A DNA stretch of 64,000 nt from Catellatospora citrea (GCF_003610235.1 NZ_RAPR01000001.1:2728001-2792000); one strand, 5' to 3'. Positions 35,473 to 44,993 are shown, numbered from the stretch's first letter. The notes: generated by a model from the letters alone, not told the origin. Program-made: numbers and translations.

Positions 35473-36455
35473 CGCCCACCTCCCGCCTGTTTGGCCTGCG
35501 CGAACGCCACGATGGTGCGTTCGAGCGCGTAGTCGCGGTCCTCCTCGCCGCCCTTCACGGCGGCATTGCAGTCGGCGGCCGCCCGCATCGCGAGCACCAG
35601 CGCGTCCGGGGTCCAGCCGCGCGCCTGCCGCTGCGCCTTCTCGATCTTCCAGGCGGGCATGCCGAGCGTCGAGGCCAGCTGGTACGCGTTGCCGCGTCCC
35701 GCCGAGGCCACCCGCGCGACGGTGCGCACGCCGTCGGCCAGCGCGTCCGCGATCGGCACCGGGTCCACGCCGCTGTGCCGGGCCCAGCGCAGCGCCTCCA
35801 GCGCGGCCGGGACGTCCCCGGCGACCGCCGCGTCGGCGACCGCGAAGCCGCTGACCTCGGCCTTGCCCCGGTAGTAGCGGGCCACCGTGGCCTGGTCGAT
35901 CCGGCCGCCGGTGTCCGCCATCAGCTGGTTGCAGGCCGCCGCGAGCTCGCGCAGGTCGTTGCCCACGGCCTCGATCAGCGCCTCGGCGGCGTCCGACGCG
36001 CAGCGGCCGCCCAGCCGGCGCACCTCGCCGGTGACGAAGTCGACCCGGTCACGGTGCTTGGTCAGCTTCGCCGCGGGCACCACGGACGCGCCCGCCTTGG
36101 TCAGCGAGTCGGCCAGCGCCTTGTTCTTCGCGCCGCCCGCGTGCGCGACGACCAGCGTCACGTCCGGGTCGGGTGACTTCGCGTAGTCGAGCAGCACAGC
36201 CGTGACGTCCTTCTTGGCGTCCTGGGCGGCGCGCAGCACCACCACCCGTACGCCGCCGAACAGCGACGGGCTGAGCAGTTCGGCGAGTTCGCCGACGAGC
36301 ATCGCGCCCGTCTCCACCTCGCGGACCTCGGCCGCCGGATCGGCGGCGCGGGCCTGTGCGGCCGCGTCGGCGATCGCGCGCGCGACCAGGAGTTCCTCGT
36401 CGCCCAGCACGAGGACCACGGGTGTCAGGACGGGGGGCGGAACCTGGCTCACCAC
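35469..36455 (-). CDS. holA: DNA polymerase III delta subunit
   Basis: 328-aa clamp-loader subunit that opens the sliding clamp during replication. LVLGDEELLVARAI (the degenerate P-loop start), LFGGVRVVVLR, the middle helical domain (AEALIEAVGNDLRELAAACNQL) and the C-terminal RQARGWTPDALVLAMRAAADCNAAVKGG are the family landmarks. GTG start at 36455 (or 36452). It lies 40 bp after comEC, the usual actinobacterial order comEA-comEC-holA. Confidence 0.93.
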   Translation of the reverse strand: MVSQVPPPVLTPVVLVLGDEELLVARAIADAAAQARAADPAAEVREVETGAMLVGELAELLSPSLFGGVRVVVLRAAQDAKKDVTAVLLDYAKSPDPDVTLVVAHAGGAKNKALADSLTKAGASVVPAAKLTKHRDRVDFVTGEVRRLGGRCASDAAEALIEAVGNDLRELAAACNQLMADTGGRIDQATVARYYRGKAEVSGFAVADAAVAGDVPAALEALRWARHSGVDPVPIADALADGVRTVARVASAGRGNAYQLASTLGMPAWKIEKAQRQARGWTPDALVLAMRAAADCNAAVKGGEEDRDYALERTIVAFAQAKQAGGGR

Positions 36456-36495
36456 CTCGCTATCGTCGCACGTGCGAACTGGCGGCCGCCCACCG

Positions 36496-38910
36496 TCACT
36501 CCAACGGGCGCGTCGGGAGCACGACGGAAAGCTTCCCGTCGGCGAGCACCACCGCCAGGTCGCCGCTGACGTCGGTGCGCTGCACCCGCGTGCCGCGCCC
36601 GGTGAGCCGCGCCAGCACGGACGCGCTCGGATGCCCGTAGTCGTTGCCCTCTCCCACGCTGACCAGCGCGATCCTCGGCGCGACAGCGTCCAGGAAGGAC
36701 GGTTCCTGGTAGGCGCTGCCGTGATGGGCGACCTTCAGGACGTCCGCGGACACGTCCACGCCCCCGGCCAGCAGCGCCTGCTGCCGTTCCGTCTCGGCGT
36801 CCCCGGTCAGCAGCACCCGCACCCCGCGTACGGTCGCCACCAGCATCAGGGAGTTGTTGTTCGGATCGCTGCGGGTGCCGCGCTCCGGCGGCGCGGGCAG
36901 CACCTCCAGCCGTACGTCGCCGACCGTCCAGCCGCCGGACTCCGGGGCGTCGGACACCGGCACCCGGTGCGCGGCAGCGGCCCGGGCCACGGCCGCCCGA
37001 CCGGCGGCCGGTTCAGGCCACGGTGTGGTGGCGATCGCTCCGACCTGGCGTCCGGCGAGCACACCGTCCAGCCCGCCGATGTGGTCCACGTGGAAGTGGC
37101 TGACCAGCAGCAACGGCACCTCGTCGACGTCCAGGTCACGCAGACAGCGGTCGACGTCACGGGGCAGCGGACCGGCGTCGACCACCACGGCCGCGCCATG
37201 ACCCGCGTTGAGTACGGTCGCGTCGCCCTGCCCGACGTCGCATGCCACGACTAGCCAGCCGTCGGGTGGCCAGCCACCGGTGAGCACGCGCACCGGCAGC
37301 GCCCCGAGCACACTCGCCAGCGCGACGACGGCCGCCAGCCGCCGCACCGCGGGCCGCCGGAAGCCGATCATGAGCAGGACCGTCAGCCCGGCCAACAGCA
37401 ACGCACCCGGCGGCCCGCCCGGCCACGGCAGTACTCCCGCGGGCACCTCGGCGCCCACCCGCGCGACGGCGACCAGCCACCATGCGGGCCAGCTGCCCAG
37501 CCACGCGGCGAACTCGGCCCCGGCCGGCCACACCGGCGACAGCAGCGCGGCGGCGACACCGGTGACGGTCGCGGGCGCGATCGCGGGCACCGCCACCAGA
37601 TTCGCCGGTACGGCGACCAGGCTCAACGTGCCACTGATGCCCGCGACCACCGGGGCGCAGGCCAGTTGCGCGGCGGCGGGCACGGCCAGCGCCTCGGCGA
37701 TCCCGGCGGGTATCCCCCGGCGGCGCAGCGCGTCCCGCATCGGCGGTGCCAGCAGCAGCAACCCGGCCGTGGCCAGCACCGACAGCGCGAACCCGGCGTC
37801 GGCGGCCAGCTCCGGATCGGCCATCAGCAGCACCGCCGCACCCGCCGACAGCGCGGGCAGCGCGGCCCGTGACCTGCCGGACGCGAGCGCCAGCAGCGCG
37901 ATCCCGCCCATCACCGCGGCCCGCAGCACGCTCGGCGACGGCCGGGCCAGGATCACGAACCCGACCACGGACACCGCGCACACCACCGCGGTCAGCCGCG
38001 GCCCGGCCCTGGTCCACCGGGCCAGCAGCAGGACCGCCCCGGTGACGATTGCCACGTTGCTACCCGAAACAGCCGTTAAGTGAGTCATACCGGTGTCGCG
38101 AAAGGACTGCTCGACCGCTGGGTCGAGGCGGCTGGTGTCGCCCACCACGAGGCCCGGCAGCAGCCCGCCCGTGGCGGCGTCCAGCGGCGCGCAGGCCCGG
38201 CGCAGCCCGGCCCGCAGGCCGCCTGCCGCGCGTTGCGCCCACGACGCCTGCCCCAGCAGCTCCGGCGGCCGCTCGGTGGACAGCACCGCCGCGCGCAGGT
38301 CACCGCCGCGCGACGGGCCGAACCGCGCGGGCACCCGAACCCGCTGGCCCGGCAGCAGCCCGGCCCAGCCGTCACCACTGGCCAGCACCAGCACCCCGAC
38401 CTCGGCCCGCAGCTCACCGGCCTGCTCCAGGTCAGCCGCGACCACCCAGGTCGCGGGCCGTCCGACCACCGCGGCCGCCTGGCGCGGATCGTCGCGCACG
38501 GTCAGCACCACCGTCGCCGAGACACGCCCTTCCACCAGCGCAACGACCTCGGGGGCGTCCCGCGCCGCCAGCCGCGCCCCGGTCGCCGCCGCCCCGCACA
38601 CCACCCCGAGGAACGCCCCGGCCACGATCCACCGCCACCCGCCGGACATCCCGCCCCCGCCCCACCGTCCTCGGGCGGCCGTCCCGTCGGTCCGGTCCTG
38701 GGCCGATGGGTGACGGCGCGCGCCATGGACGCGGGCAGAAGCCGACAGATGACGGCGCGCGACGTGGTCGCGAACGAAAGCCAGGACGACGCCGAGCACG
38801 CCCGCCGCGCCGAGCGCCAGAGTGACGCCCAGCCCGGTGAACAGCGCCGCGAGCGAGGCCGCCCAGCAGCCCAGGGCGAACGGGACCAGCCGCAGGTCGG
38901 GACCCTCCAT
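36496..38910 (-). CDS. comEC: ComEC/Rec2 family membrane protein
   Basis: 804-aa polytopic membrane protein that in competent bacteria forms the DNA-uptake channel. An N-terminal soluble DUF4131-like domain with flanking membrane helices is followed by the competence domain (TGMTHLTAVSGSNVAIVTGAVL, many helices) and a C-terminal metallo-beta-lactamase-like domain with VSHFHVDHIGGLDGV. The His/Asp ligands of that domain are intact. Its start overlaps the comEA stop by one base. Actinomycetes keep these genes without known competence, so the role here is open. Confidence 0.94.
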   Translation of the reverse strand: MEGPDLRLVPFALGCWAASLAALFTGLGVTLALGAAGVLGVVLAFVRDHVARRHLSASARVHGARRHPSAQDRTDGTAARGRWGGGGMSGGWRWIVAGAFLGVVCGAAATGARLAARDAPEVVALVEGRVSATVVLTVRDDPRQAAAVVGRPATWVVAADLEQAGELRAEVGVLVLASGDGWAGLLPGQRVRVPARFGPSRGGDLRAAVLSTERPPELLGQASWAQRAAGGLRAGLRRACAPLDAATGGLLPGLVVGDTSRLDPAVEQSFRDTGMTHLTAVSGSNVAIVTGAVLLLARWTRAGPRLTAVVCAVSVVGFVILARPSPSVLRAAVMGGIALLALASGRSRAALPALSAGAAVLLMADPELAADAGFALSVLATAGLLLLAPPMRDALRRRGIPAGIAEALAVPAAAQLACAPVVAGISGTLSLVAVPANLVAVPAIAPATVTGVAAALLSPVWPAGAEFAAWLGSWPAWWLVAVARVGAEVPAGVLPWPGGPPGALLLAGLTVLLMIGFRRPAVRRLAAVVALASVLGALPVRVLTGGWPPDGWLVVACDVGQGDATVLNAGHGAAVVVDAGPLPRDVDRCLRDLDVDEVPLLLVSHFHVDHIGGLDGVLAGRQVGAIATTPWPEPAAGRAAVARAAAAHRVPVSDAPESGGWTVGDVRLEVLPAPPERGTRSDPNNNSLMLVATVRGVRVLLTGDAETERQQALLAGGVDVSADVLKVAHHGSAYQEPSFLDAVAPRIALVSVGEGNDYGHPSASVLARLTGRGTRVQRTDVSGDLAVVLADGKLSVVLPTRPLE

Positions 38911-39968
38911 CAGACGGTGACCAGGTCCTTGAGCTGTGCGAACTTCGACTCACCGATGCCCTCCACCTGCCGCAGGTCGCCGACGCTGCGGAAGTCGCCG
39001 TGCCGGGACCGATGGTCGAGGATGCGCTGTGCCAGCACCGGGCCGACGCCAGGCAGCGCGTCGAGCTGGGCGAGGGTCGCGGTGTTCAGGTTCACCGGTC
39101 CCGAACCGGGTCCCGCCCCGGCGGCCGGACCATCCGCGGCGACCACACCGGGCACCCCGATCGCGATCAGTTCACCATCGGTGACCTTGCGGGCCAGATT
39201 CACCACGGACAGATCGGTGTCGGGCAGCACCCCGCCCGCCGCCTCGATGGCATCTGCGACCCGAGCACCCGGAGGCAGCCTGACCAGTCCCGACTTGCGA
39301 ACCCGTCCGGTGACCGCCACGACCAGCATCGCCGGTGAGGACGGCGCGACCGGCCGACCCGAGTCGGCGACGGGCACCGGCACCGGTTCAGGCGCAGGCT
39401 CCACCGACGGCCGCGCCTGCCAAGCCAGGTACGCCGCGAGCGCCACCACCAGCACAGCCACCGCCGCCAGCGCCCGCAGCCCACGCCGCCCAGGATCAAA
39501 CGCCGACCGACCCGGCAGCGCACTGGATGGGACCTCCGCCGACGGCACGTCCGGATCCGCCCTGACGTCATCCGATGGCCTGGCCGACATGAAGGCACCC
39601 GGTACTGCACCTGAGGGCGCAGCTGTCATTGCAGTAGCCGACACGGAACCAGATGCCGGGAGCACTCCGTGTGACGTCGCCACTGGCAGCACGACATGAC
39701 GGGCTGCCGCCGACAGCCCGTCCGCCTGCGGCACGGCAGGCGGGGTCCACGGCCAGACATGAGCCTGCGCGTCGCCCGAGGTCGCCGGGTCCAGCGGCAA
39801 TAACTGCCGGGTCGGACGTGGCCGCGGGTAGTCGGGCAGCACGTCGAGGAACGGCGCATCCAGGGGCTCCGGCCAGGGCGGCGGCGCGGTGGCCGGGGCG
39901 AGGACGCGGTGCAGCCGGTCGAGGTCGGCCTCGGCGGGCTGCGGTCTGCGGAACGGGGTCGACGGCAC
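38910..39968 (-). CDS. comEA: ComEA-like helix-hairpin-helix DNA-binding protein
   Basis: 352-aa single-pass membrane protein. The cytoplasmic N-terminal half (1-160) is Pro/Ala-rich and not conserved; the TM helix is at about 166-184; a SLBB domain spans 213-272 (MLVVAVTGRVRKSGLVRLPP); and two helix-hairpin-helix motifs (VNLNTATLAQLDALPGVGP and FRSVGDLRQVEGIGE) end the protein, which bind DNA outside the membrane. GTG at 39968 has TAGCGT 6 nt upstream. Promoter for the comEA-comEC-holA group. Confidence 0.92.
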   Translation of the reverse strand: MPSTPFRRPQPAEADLDRLHRVLAPATAPPPWPEPLDAPFLDVLPDYPRPRPTRQLLPLDPATSGDAQAHVWPWTPPAVPQADGLSAAARHVVLPVATSHGVLPASGSVSATAMTAAPSGAVPGAFMSARPSDDVRADPDVPSAEVPSSALPGRSAFDPGRRGLRALAAVAVLVVALAAYLAWQARPSVEPAPEPVPVPVADSGRPVAPSSPAMLVVAVTGRVRKSGLVRLPPGARVADAIEAAGGVLPDTDLSVVNLARKVTDGELIAIGVPGVVAADGPAAGAGPGSGPVNLNTATLAQLDALPGVGPVLAQRILDHRSRHGDFRSVGDLRQVEGIGESKFAQLKDLVTV

Positions 39969-39974
39969 GCGGCC

Positions 39975-39980
39975 ACGCTA
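39975..39980 (-). promoter_or_regulatory. -10 element of comEA (leaderless)
   Basis: TAGCGT with 6 nt to the GTG at 39968. Confidence 0.45.
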
Positions 39981-39996
39981 GGGGCGAGCGCGCGGC

Positions 39997-40070
39997 GGGC
40001 GTACCGCTCAATTCTCTTGCCTGTGGACGACGGCCCGCTTGTGGACAACCGCCTGATCAAGACCTCGGTG
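39997..40070 (+). repeat. Copy 1 of a 74-bp duplicated sequence
   Basis: About 60 of 74 bases match 40790-40863 without gaps. It contains TGTGGACAA (40040-40048), the reverse complement of the perfect DnaA box TTGTCCACA, and a near-match TGTGGACGA 18 bp before it (40022-40030). Confidence 0.7.
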
Positions 40071-40090
40071 TGTTATGGCGGACGCCCTGG

Positions 40091-40312
40091 CTAACCCTTG
40101 TCCGGCACGAACACGCCCACACCCTGGTGCCCGTTCAACTCCCCCGTGGTGCGCAGCAGCAGAACCGCCTGGCGGATCGTGGTCATCCCCACGCCGTACT
40201 CCTCGGCAAGTTGCCGGTGCGTGGGGAGTTTGTGCCCAGGCGGCCAGGTGCCGGCGGCGATGTTTTCGCGGATCAGGCGCAGAACACGGTCGAGGTGCGG
40301 CTCTATCGGCAT
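40091..40312 (-). CDS. Small GntR-family regulator (HTH only)
   Basis: 73-aa protein consisting of little more than a GntR winged helix: VLRLIRENIAAGTWPPGHKL, QLAEEYGVGMTTIRQAVLLL, HQGVGVFVPD. No ligand-binding domain follows, as in the short GntR regulators of actinomycete plasmids and integrative elements. ATG at 40312 has GGGAG 10 nt upstream; a longer version from the TTG at 40378 is unlikely because it would run into the operator repeats. The repeats at 40371-40425 lie directly upstream and are its probable binding sites. Confidence 0.8.
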   Translation of the reverse strand: MPIEPHLDRVLRLIRENIAAGTWPPGHKLPTHRQLAEEYGVGMTTIRQAVLLLRTTGELNGHQGVGVFVPDKG

Positions 40313-40370
40313 GACGGCAGAACTCCCAGCTAGTCCCGCCCATAACACCACGCATTTCATCCGGTCGTCT

Positions 40371-40425
40371 AGCGCCAAGGTCGCTAAAGTTCAGGACTGG
40401 ACTTTAGCGCCAAAGTCGCTAAAGT
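40371..40425. promoter_or_regulatory. Iteron-like operator upstream of the GntR gene
   Basis: Two 20-bp direct repeats (40371-40390 and 40406-40425, one mismatch, period 35) with the inverted half-site ACTTTAGCG (401-409) between them. ACTTTAGCG thus faces CGCTAAAGT on both sides, with 10-bp and 7-bp spacers, giving three half-sites. Expected target of the adjacent GntR protein. Confidence 0.75.
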
Positions 40426-40570
40426 CTTCGATGAGCGCCTCCCGGCTAGTCACTTGGCGGCGTCTCAGCGGGCGGGCTGGCATCGCACCCTGGCCCGCCT
40501 GTCCAGGGGTGCCCCGCCGTACGTGACAGACGGCTCCGTGCGGCGGGGCTTCATCATCACTGGAGGTGCC

Positions 40571-40942
40571 GTGCGGTCGTTCATGGAACCGGTCTCCGAC
40601 AAGCGCGCGGCCTTCCTTTACGAGGAGATCCGCCGCCACCGGAACAGGAAGAGGACGGGCCGCTGCCGCATCTGCTCACGCGCGAACTGCCAGGCGACCC
40701 GGCAGGCGACGGCAGAGCTGGTCATGGCCGGCCGTGATACCGCGCAGCCGCCCGCATCGCGATGGAGGCGGCTCTTCGCGTGCCGTCCGGTGGGCGTACA
40801 CCTCAAATCTCTTGCCCGTCGACGACGTGCCGTCTGCGGACAACCACCTGATCACGCCCTCGGCGCACCATGTGCCGCACGCACCACCAGGAGCGTCCTG
40901 TCACGACTTCGAGCATGGGCTGGTTTCTATAAACAGTTTTGA
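40571..40942 (+). CDS. Small Cys-motif protein, divergent from GntR
   Basis: 123 aa from GTG 40571 (GGAGGT 3-4 nt upstream) or 119 aa from ATG 40583. The N-terminal 50 residues look genuine: DKRAAFLYEEIRRHRNRK, then GRCRICSRANCQATRQA with three Cys that could bind a metal. The C-terminal half is basic and low in order and includes the 74-bp repeat in frame, so the original gene may have ended earlier or been extended by a rearrangement. Divergent from the GntR gene with the operator between them, so probably co-regulated. Function unknown. Confidence 0.45.
   Translation: MRSFMEPVSDKRAAFLYEEIRRHRNRKRTGRCRICSRANCQATRQATAELVMAGRDTAQPPASRWRRLFACRPVGVHLKSLARRRRAVCGQPPDHALGAPCAARTTRSVLSRLRAWAGFYKQF
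40790..40863 (+). repeat. Copy 2 of the 74-bp duplicated sequence
   Basis: Matches 39997-40070. Here the DnaA-like box reads TGCGGACAA, one change from consensus. Lies within the 3' half of the small Cys-motif gene. Confidence 0.7.
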
Positions 40943-41074
40943 CGTTACGAATCGTCGATCGCTGTTAACCGCACTGCCGCAACGGATTCATCTGCTCCTA
41001 GGTTCGCGTCACCCCTTCGCGGCCGGCGTCATCGGGACCCGGCCGCGGGGTGGGATCTCTGGGAGGAGAGAACC

Positions 41075-43033
41075 TTGCGGCATCGAGTTTCCGCCCTCGG
41101 CTTCGCGATCATCATCGCGTTCGCCGGGGCGCTCGGCTCGGGTGGGACGGCCAACGCCGCCCCCGCCGGACCCGAGGCCAACATCCTGTACGCCGACAGC
41201 CCGAACGCGGTCGCCGACCGCTACATCGTGGTGTTCAAGGACGCCGCAGTGCCCGCGAGCACCGTCGGCACCAAGGCCCGCGACCTGGCCGGCCGCTTCG
41301 GCGGCAAGGCACGCCACGTGTACACCGCCGGTCTGCGCGGCTTCTCGGTCGGCATGAGCGCGGCGCAGGCGCGCAAGCTGGCCGCCGACCCCGCGGTCGC
41401 CTCGGTCGAGGCGGTGCAGCGCATCGGTGTGCTGGACACCCAGAACAATCCCCCGAACTGGGGCGACGACCGCATCGACCAGGCCAACCTGCCGCTGAAC
41501 CAGGCGTACACGTACCCCACGAACCCGGGTCAGGGGGTGACGGTCTATGTGCTCGACACCGGCATCAACGCCAACCATGTCGACTTCACCGGCCGCGTCA
41601 AGCAGGGCGTGGACATGGTGGACGACGACAGCACGCCGACGGACTGCCACGGACACGGCACGCACGTGGCCGGCACCGCCGTGGGCACCAGCTACGGCGT
41701 GGCCAAGAAGGCCTCCGTGGCCTCGGTCCGGGTGCTGAACTGCCAGGGCAGCGGCACCAACGACGACCTCATCGCGGGCATCAACTGGGTGCGTACCAAC
41801 GCCCAGAAGCCGGCGGTGGTCAACTACAGCATCGGCTGCCAGAGCCGCTGCACCAGCCAGGCCATGGACAGCGCCGTGTCGAGCCTGATCTCGTCGGGCG
41901 TGCAGTTCGTCCAGGCGGCCGGCAACTCCTCCGACGACGCCTGCTACTACAGCCCGCAGGCCGTCGCGGCGGCGGTCACCGTCGGCAACACCAACAGCTC
42001 CGACGCCCGCAACAGCAGCAGCAACTACGGTTCCTGCCTGGACATCTTCGCCCCGGGCACGAGCATCGTGTCGGCGTCGTACTCCAGCAACACCGGCAGC
42101 GCGACGATGACCGGCACCTCGATGGCCTCGCCGCACACGGCCGGCGCCGCCGCGGTGTACCTGGGCCTCAACCCCAACGCCACGCCCGCCCAGGTGCGGG
42201 ACGCGCTGGTCAACAACGCCACCACCGGCAAGGTCACCTCGCCCGGCACGGGTTCGCCGAACCGCCTGCTCTACACCGGCTTCATGAACGGCGGGACCAA
42301 CCCGAACAACCCGTCGGTCACCAACCCGGGCAACCGGAGCGGCGTGGTCGGGCAGTCGGCCAGCCTGCAGATGCAGGCCTCCGGCGGCACGACGCCGTAC
42401 ACCTGGAGCGCCTCGGGCCTGCCGGCCGGGCTGTCGATCAGCTCGTCCAGCGGTCTGATCTCGGGCACCCCGACGACCGCAGGCACCTCGAATGTCACGG
42501 TGACGGTCACCGACTCGGCCGGCAGGACCGGGACGGCGAACTTCACCTGGACGATCACCACCGGTGGCGGCGGCTGCACCGCGGCGCAGGTCGTCGGCAA
42601 CTCCAGCTTCGAGAGCGGCACCACGCCGTGGACGGCCGACACGGGCGTCGTCGGCGCCTGGGCGGGCTCGGGCTACCCGGGCAAGACCGGCACCCGCAGT
42701 GCCTGGCTCGGCGGCCAGGGCCAGACCCAGACCGACTGGGTCCAGCAGTCGGTGACGATCCCGGCGAACTGCACCAGCGCCACGCTGCGCTACTGGGTGC
42801 GCATCACCACGGCCGAGAACGACGGCCAGGTCTGGGACCGACTCACGGTGACCATGGGCAGCACGACCGTGGCCACGCAGACCAACCTCGACGCCAACTC
42901 CGCGTACGTGGAGAAGGTCGTCAACGTGGGCCAGTTCGCCGGGCAGACCGTGACGCTGAAGTTCAACGGCGTCGAGGACCAGTCGCTGCAGACGAGCTGG
43001 GTCATCGACGACGTCACCATCAGCGTCTCCTGA
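41075..43033 (+). CDS. Secreted subtilisin-family serine protease
   Basis: 652-aa S8 peptidase of the proteinase-K-like group. Signal peptide (1-29), I9 propeptide inhibitor ([12 protein letters not shown]... to about 115), catalytic domain with Asp161 (VYVLDTGI), His194 (HGHGTHVAG), Asn284 (AAGNSS) and Ser349 (GTSMASPH), an Ig-like putative domain (about 410-490, [19 protein letters not shown]), and a C-terminal beta-sandwich of about 140 residues starting [14 protein letters not shown], possibly carbohydrate- or protein-binding. The TTG start at 41075 is supported by GGGAGGAG 6 nt upstream. Exported protein degradation for nutrition. Confidence 0.93.
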   Translation: MRHRVSALGFAIIIAFAGALGSGGTANAAPAGPEANILYADSPNAVADRYIVVFKDAAVPASTVGTKARDLAGRFGGKARHVYTAGLRGFSVGMSAAQARKLAADPAVASVEAVQRIGVLDTQNNPPNWGDDRIDQANLPLNQAYTYPTNPGQGVTVYVLDTGINANHVDFTGRVKQGVDMVDDDSTPTDCHGHGTHVAGTAVGTSYGVAKKASVASVRVLNCQGSGTNDDLIAGINWVRTNAQKPAVVNYSIGCQSRCTSQAMDSAVSSLISSGVQFVQAAGNSSDDACYYSPQAVAAAVTVGNTNSSDARNSSSNYGSCLDIFAPGTSIVSASYSSNTGSATMTGTSMASPHTAGAAAVYLGLNPNATPAQVRDALVNNATTGKVTSPGTGSPNRLLYTGFMNGGTNPNNPSVTNPGNRSGVVGQSASLQMQASGGTTPYTWSASGLPAGLSISSSSGLISGTPTTAGTSNVTVTVTDSAGRTGTANFTWTITTGGGGCTAAQVVGNSSFESGTTPWTADTGVVGAWAGSGYPGKTGTRSAWLGGQGQTQTDWVQQSVTIPANCTSATLRYWVRITTAENDGQVWDRLTVTMGSTTVATQTNLDANSAYVEKVVNVGQFAGQTVTLKFNGVEDQSLQTSWVIDDVTISVS

Positions 43034-43072
43034 TCCGGGGGGCTCCTGATCAGGGGGCCTGACGGGGGGGCC

Positions 43073-43109
43073 GAGCGGCCGGGCATCTCACGACGATGCC
43101 CGGCCGCTC
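43073..43109. terminator. Terminator overlapping the stop of the HTH gene
   Basis: Perfect 15-bp stem (43073-43087 / 43095-43109) with a 7-nt loop, between the protease (+) and the convergent HTH gene (-), whose stop codon (43108-43110) lies inside the stem. Confidence 0.85.
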
Positions 43110-44046
43110 ACTCCCATTCCCAGCGCATGCCGACGATGCCCGGCGGGATGTCCGCCGCGACCAGGTGCGCGCCGTGCGTCGAGCCGATCCACACCTCGCG
43201 TACGCCCTGGTCGGGCGCGTGCAGGCCGCGCCGCTCGAAGCGGTAGCAGCGGGCCGGCACCGCGTCGCGGTCGAACTGCACCTGCAGCACGTACTCCCCC
43301 ACCGGCACCGAGAAGCCCCGGTAGTAGTTGTCGGTGGCGACCAGCGAGCCGCTCTCGAACTCGTACTCGATGACGACCGTGTCGCCCTGCGAGAGCATCC
43401 GGTCGAAGATGATCTCGGCGGCCTGCAGGCCCGACTCCGGATCGGAGCGCACCCGGCCCAGCCGGCAGTTGCGCAGGGCGTGCACACCGGTGGGCGCGCC
43501 CAGGTCGTCGGTGCGGAAGATGCCGACGGTCCGGGCGACCCGGTCCACGTTGGCCCGCAGCACCTGGCGGCAGTTGAGCCGCAGTTCCTGGCGCTGCGCG
43601 CCGACCTGGTACAGGTCGTGCAGGCTGATCCGGGTCAGCTCGTGGTAGGTCCACCGGTCCAGCTCGCTGATGATCTTCGAGACGCTGTTGCCGTCCTCGA
43701 AGAGCCGGTCGATGTCGATGGTCCCCGGCGGCTGGTTGAGCCAGCGGCCGCGGGGGCGGCGCGGGCCGAGCTGGGCGAGGAGCGACTCGGCGGGCAGCGA
43801 CAGGATCTGCTCCAGCATCCGCACCGCCTTCATGGACTCCGGACGCTCGGGGCGGCTGCGACCCCGCCGCCAGTAGCTGAGGGTGGCCAGGCTGACGCTG
43901 ATCCCGGCGGCCGCCAGCTTCTCCTGTATCTCCTCCGGCCGAATGCCCCGATCTTCGATGGCCAGGTGCAGTGCGGCGGAGAACGGGCCGGTACGCAGCG
44001 CATGCGCCAGGTCCCGGCCGAGAAGTTCAGAACGAGCCTTCTCCAT
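43108..44046 (-). CDS. HTH domain regulator with C-terminal sensory-like region
   Basis: 312-aa protein. Residues about 20-75 form an XRE-like helix-turn-helix (EIQEKLAAAGISVSLATLSY WRRG core); the remaining 230 residues are a conserved-looking beta-rich domain (VVIEYEFESGSLVATDNYYR, VPARCYRFERRG). I know actinobacterial proteins with this layout only as uncharacterised regulators. The start ATG at 44046 has no clear ribosome binding site; GATACT lies 8 nt before it. It is convergent with the protease gene and may or may not control it. Confidence 0.7.
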   Translation of the reverse strand: MEKARSELLGRDLAHALRTGPFSAALHLAIEDRGIRPEEIQEKLAAAGISVSLATLSYWRRGRSRPERPESMKAVRMLEQILSLPAESLLAQLGPRRPRGRWLNQPPGTIDIDRLFEDGNSVSKIISELDRWTYHELTRISLHDLYQVGAQRQELRLNCRQVLRANVDRVARTVGIFRTDDLGAPTGVHALRNCRLGRVRSDPESGLQAAEIIFDRMLSQGDTVVIEYEFESGSLVATDNYYRGFSVPVGEYVLQVQFDRDAVPARCYRFERRGLHAPDQGVREVWIGSTHGAHLVAADIPPGIVGMRWEWE

Positions 44047-44097
44047 GAACGCTGAGTATCGACACTCCCCCGCCCGGGCGCTACCCGTGGCGCCGGG

Positions 44098-44976
44098 TCA
44101 GAGTTGGTCGTCGAGGAGGGACTGGGCGGCCTCGGGCAGGCGGTGCACGACGACGCCGGCCAGGCCGGGCCCGACGTGCGCGGCCACCACCGCGCCGACC
44201 TCGCTGGTGTACAGCTCGCAGAGCCGGTCGCCGAGCCGCTCGCGCAGCGCCCCCGCCACCCACTCGGCCCGTTCCGCGGCCGCCAGGTGGTGCACGGCCA
44301 CCTCGACCGGGCCGTCTCCGGCGGCCTCCAGGGCGAGCGCGACCAGCCGGTCCAGCGCACGGGCCGCGGTGCGCACCTTGTCGCGCATCGTGATGCCCCC
44401 GGCGGACACCTCCAGCAGCGGCTTGACCGCCAGCGCGGTGCCCAGCAGGGCCGAGGCCGCGTTGATCCGGCCGCCCCGGCGCAGGTGCTCCAACGTGTCG
44501 ACGTAGAAGAACGTGCTGGTGCGGTCGATGGTGTGCAGGGCGGCGTCGCGTACGCCCGCGAGGTCCTCGCCCTGTGCCGCGGCCCGCGCCGCGGCCAGGG
44601 CCGGGAAGCCGACGCCCATCGCGGCCGAGCAGGAGTCGACGACCTCGACCGGCCCGGCGGCCTCGCCCGCCGCCGTCGACGCCGCGCTCAGGGTGCCCGA
44701 CAGCGCGCCGGCCAGGTGCACCGAGACGATGCCGTCCGCGCCCGTCGCGAACAGCTGGTCGTAGACCTGCGCGAACTCGGCCGGGGTGGGCTGCGAGGTG
44801 GTCACCGCGACGCGGCGGGCGGTCAGCGCGACGGCGACCTCGGCCGGGTTGACCTCGACGCCCTCCCGGCCGGACACGCCGCCGAGCACGACGTGCAGCG
44901 GCACGACGGTGAGCGACCCGTCCGCGACGGTGGCGGGCAGGTAGGCAGTGGAGTCGGTGACGACCGCTACGGGCAT
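44098..44976 (-). CDS. DegV family fatty-acid-binding protein
   Basis: 292-aa DegV/FakB-like protein; the family binds a single fatty acid and presents it to fatty-acid kinase. VAVVTDSTAYLP at the start, TSQPTPAEFAQVY, HLAGALSGTLSAAS (fatty-acid head-group binding Ser/Thr loop) and GRINAASALLGTALAVKPLLEV are the family hallmarks. ATG at 44976 has TAACGT 6 nt upstream. Located between comEA and the rsfS/nadD group, like Rv2417c in mycobacteria. Confidence 0.92.
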   Translation of the reverse strand: MPVAVVTDSTAYLPATVADGSLTVVPLHVVLGGVSGREGVEVNPAEVAVALTARRVAVTTSQPTPAEFAQVYDQLFATGADGIVSVHLAGALSGTLSAASTAAGEAAGPVEVVDSCSAAMGVGFPALAAARAAAQGEDLAGVRDAALHTIDRTSTFFYVDTLEHLRRGGRINAASALLGTALAVKPLLEVSAGGITMRDKVRTAARALDRLVALALEAAGDGPVEVAVHHLAAAERAEWVAGALRERLGDRLCELYTSEVGAVVAAHVGPGLAGVVVHRLPEAAQSLLDDQL

Positions 44977-44982
44977 GCGGGC

Positions 44983-44988
44983 ACGTTA
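44983..44988 (-). promoter_or_regulatory. -10 element of the degV-type gene (leaderless)
   Basis: TAACGT with 6 nt to the ATG at 44976. Confidence 0.45.
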
Positions 44989-44993
44989 ACCCG

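Noticed and set aside
36496..39968. comEA-comEC as evidence of natural competence
   Set aside because: These two genes are kept in many actinomycetes that are not known to take up DNA, and no pilus or ssb/dprA partner is in the window.
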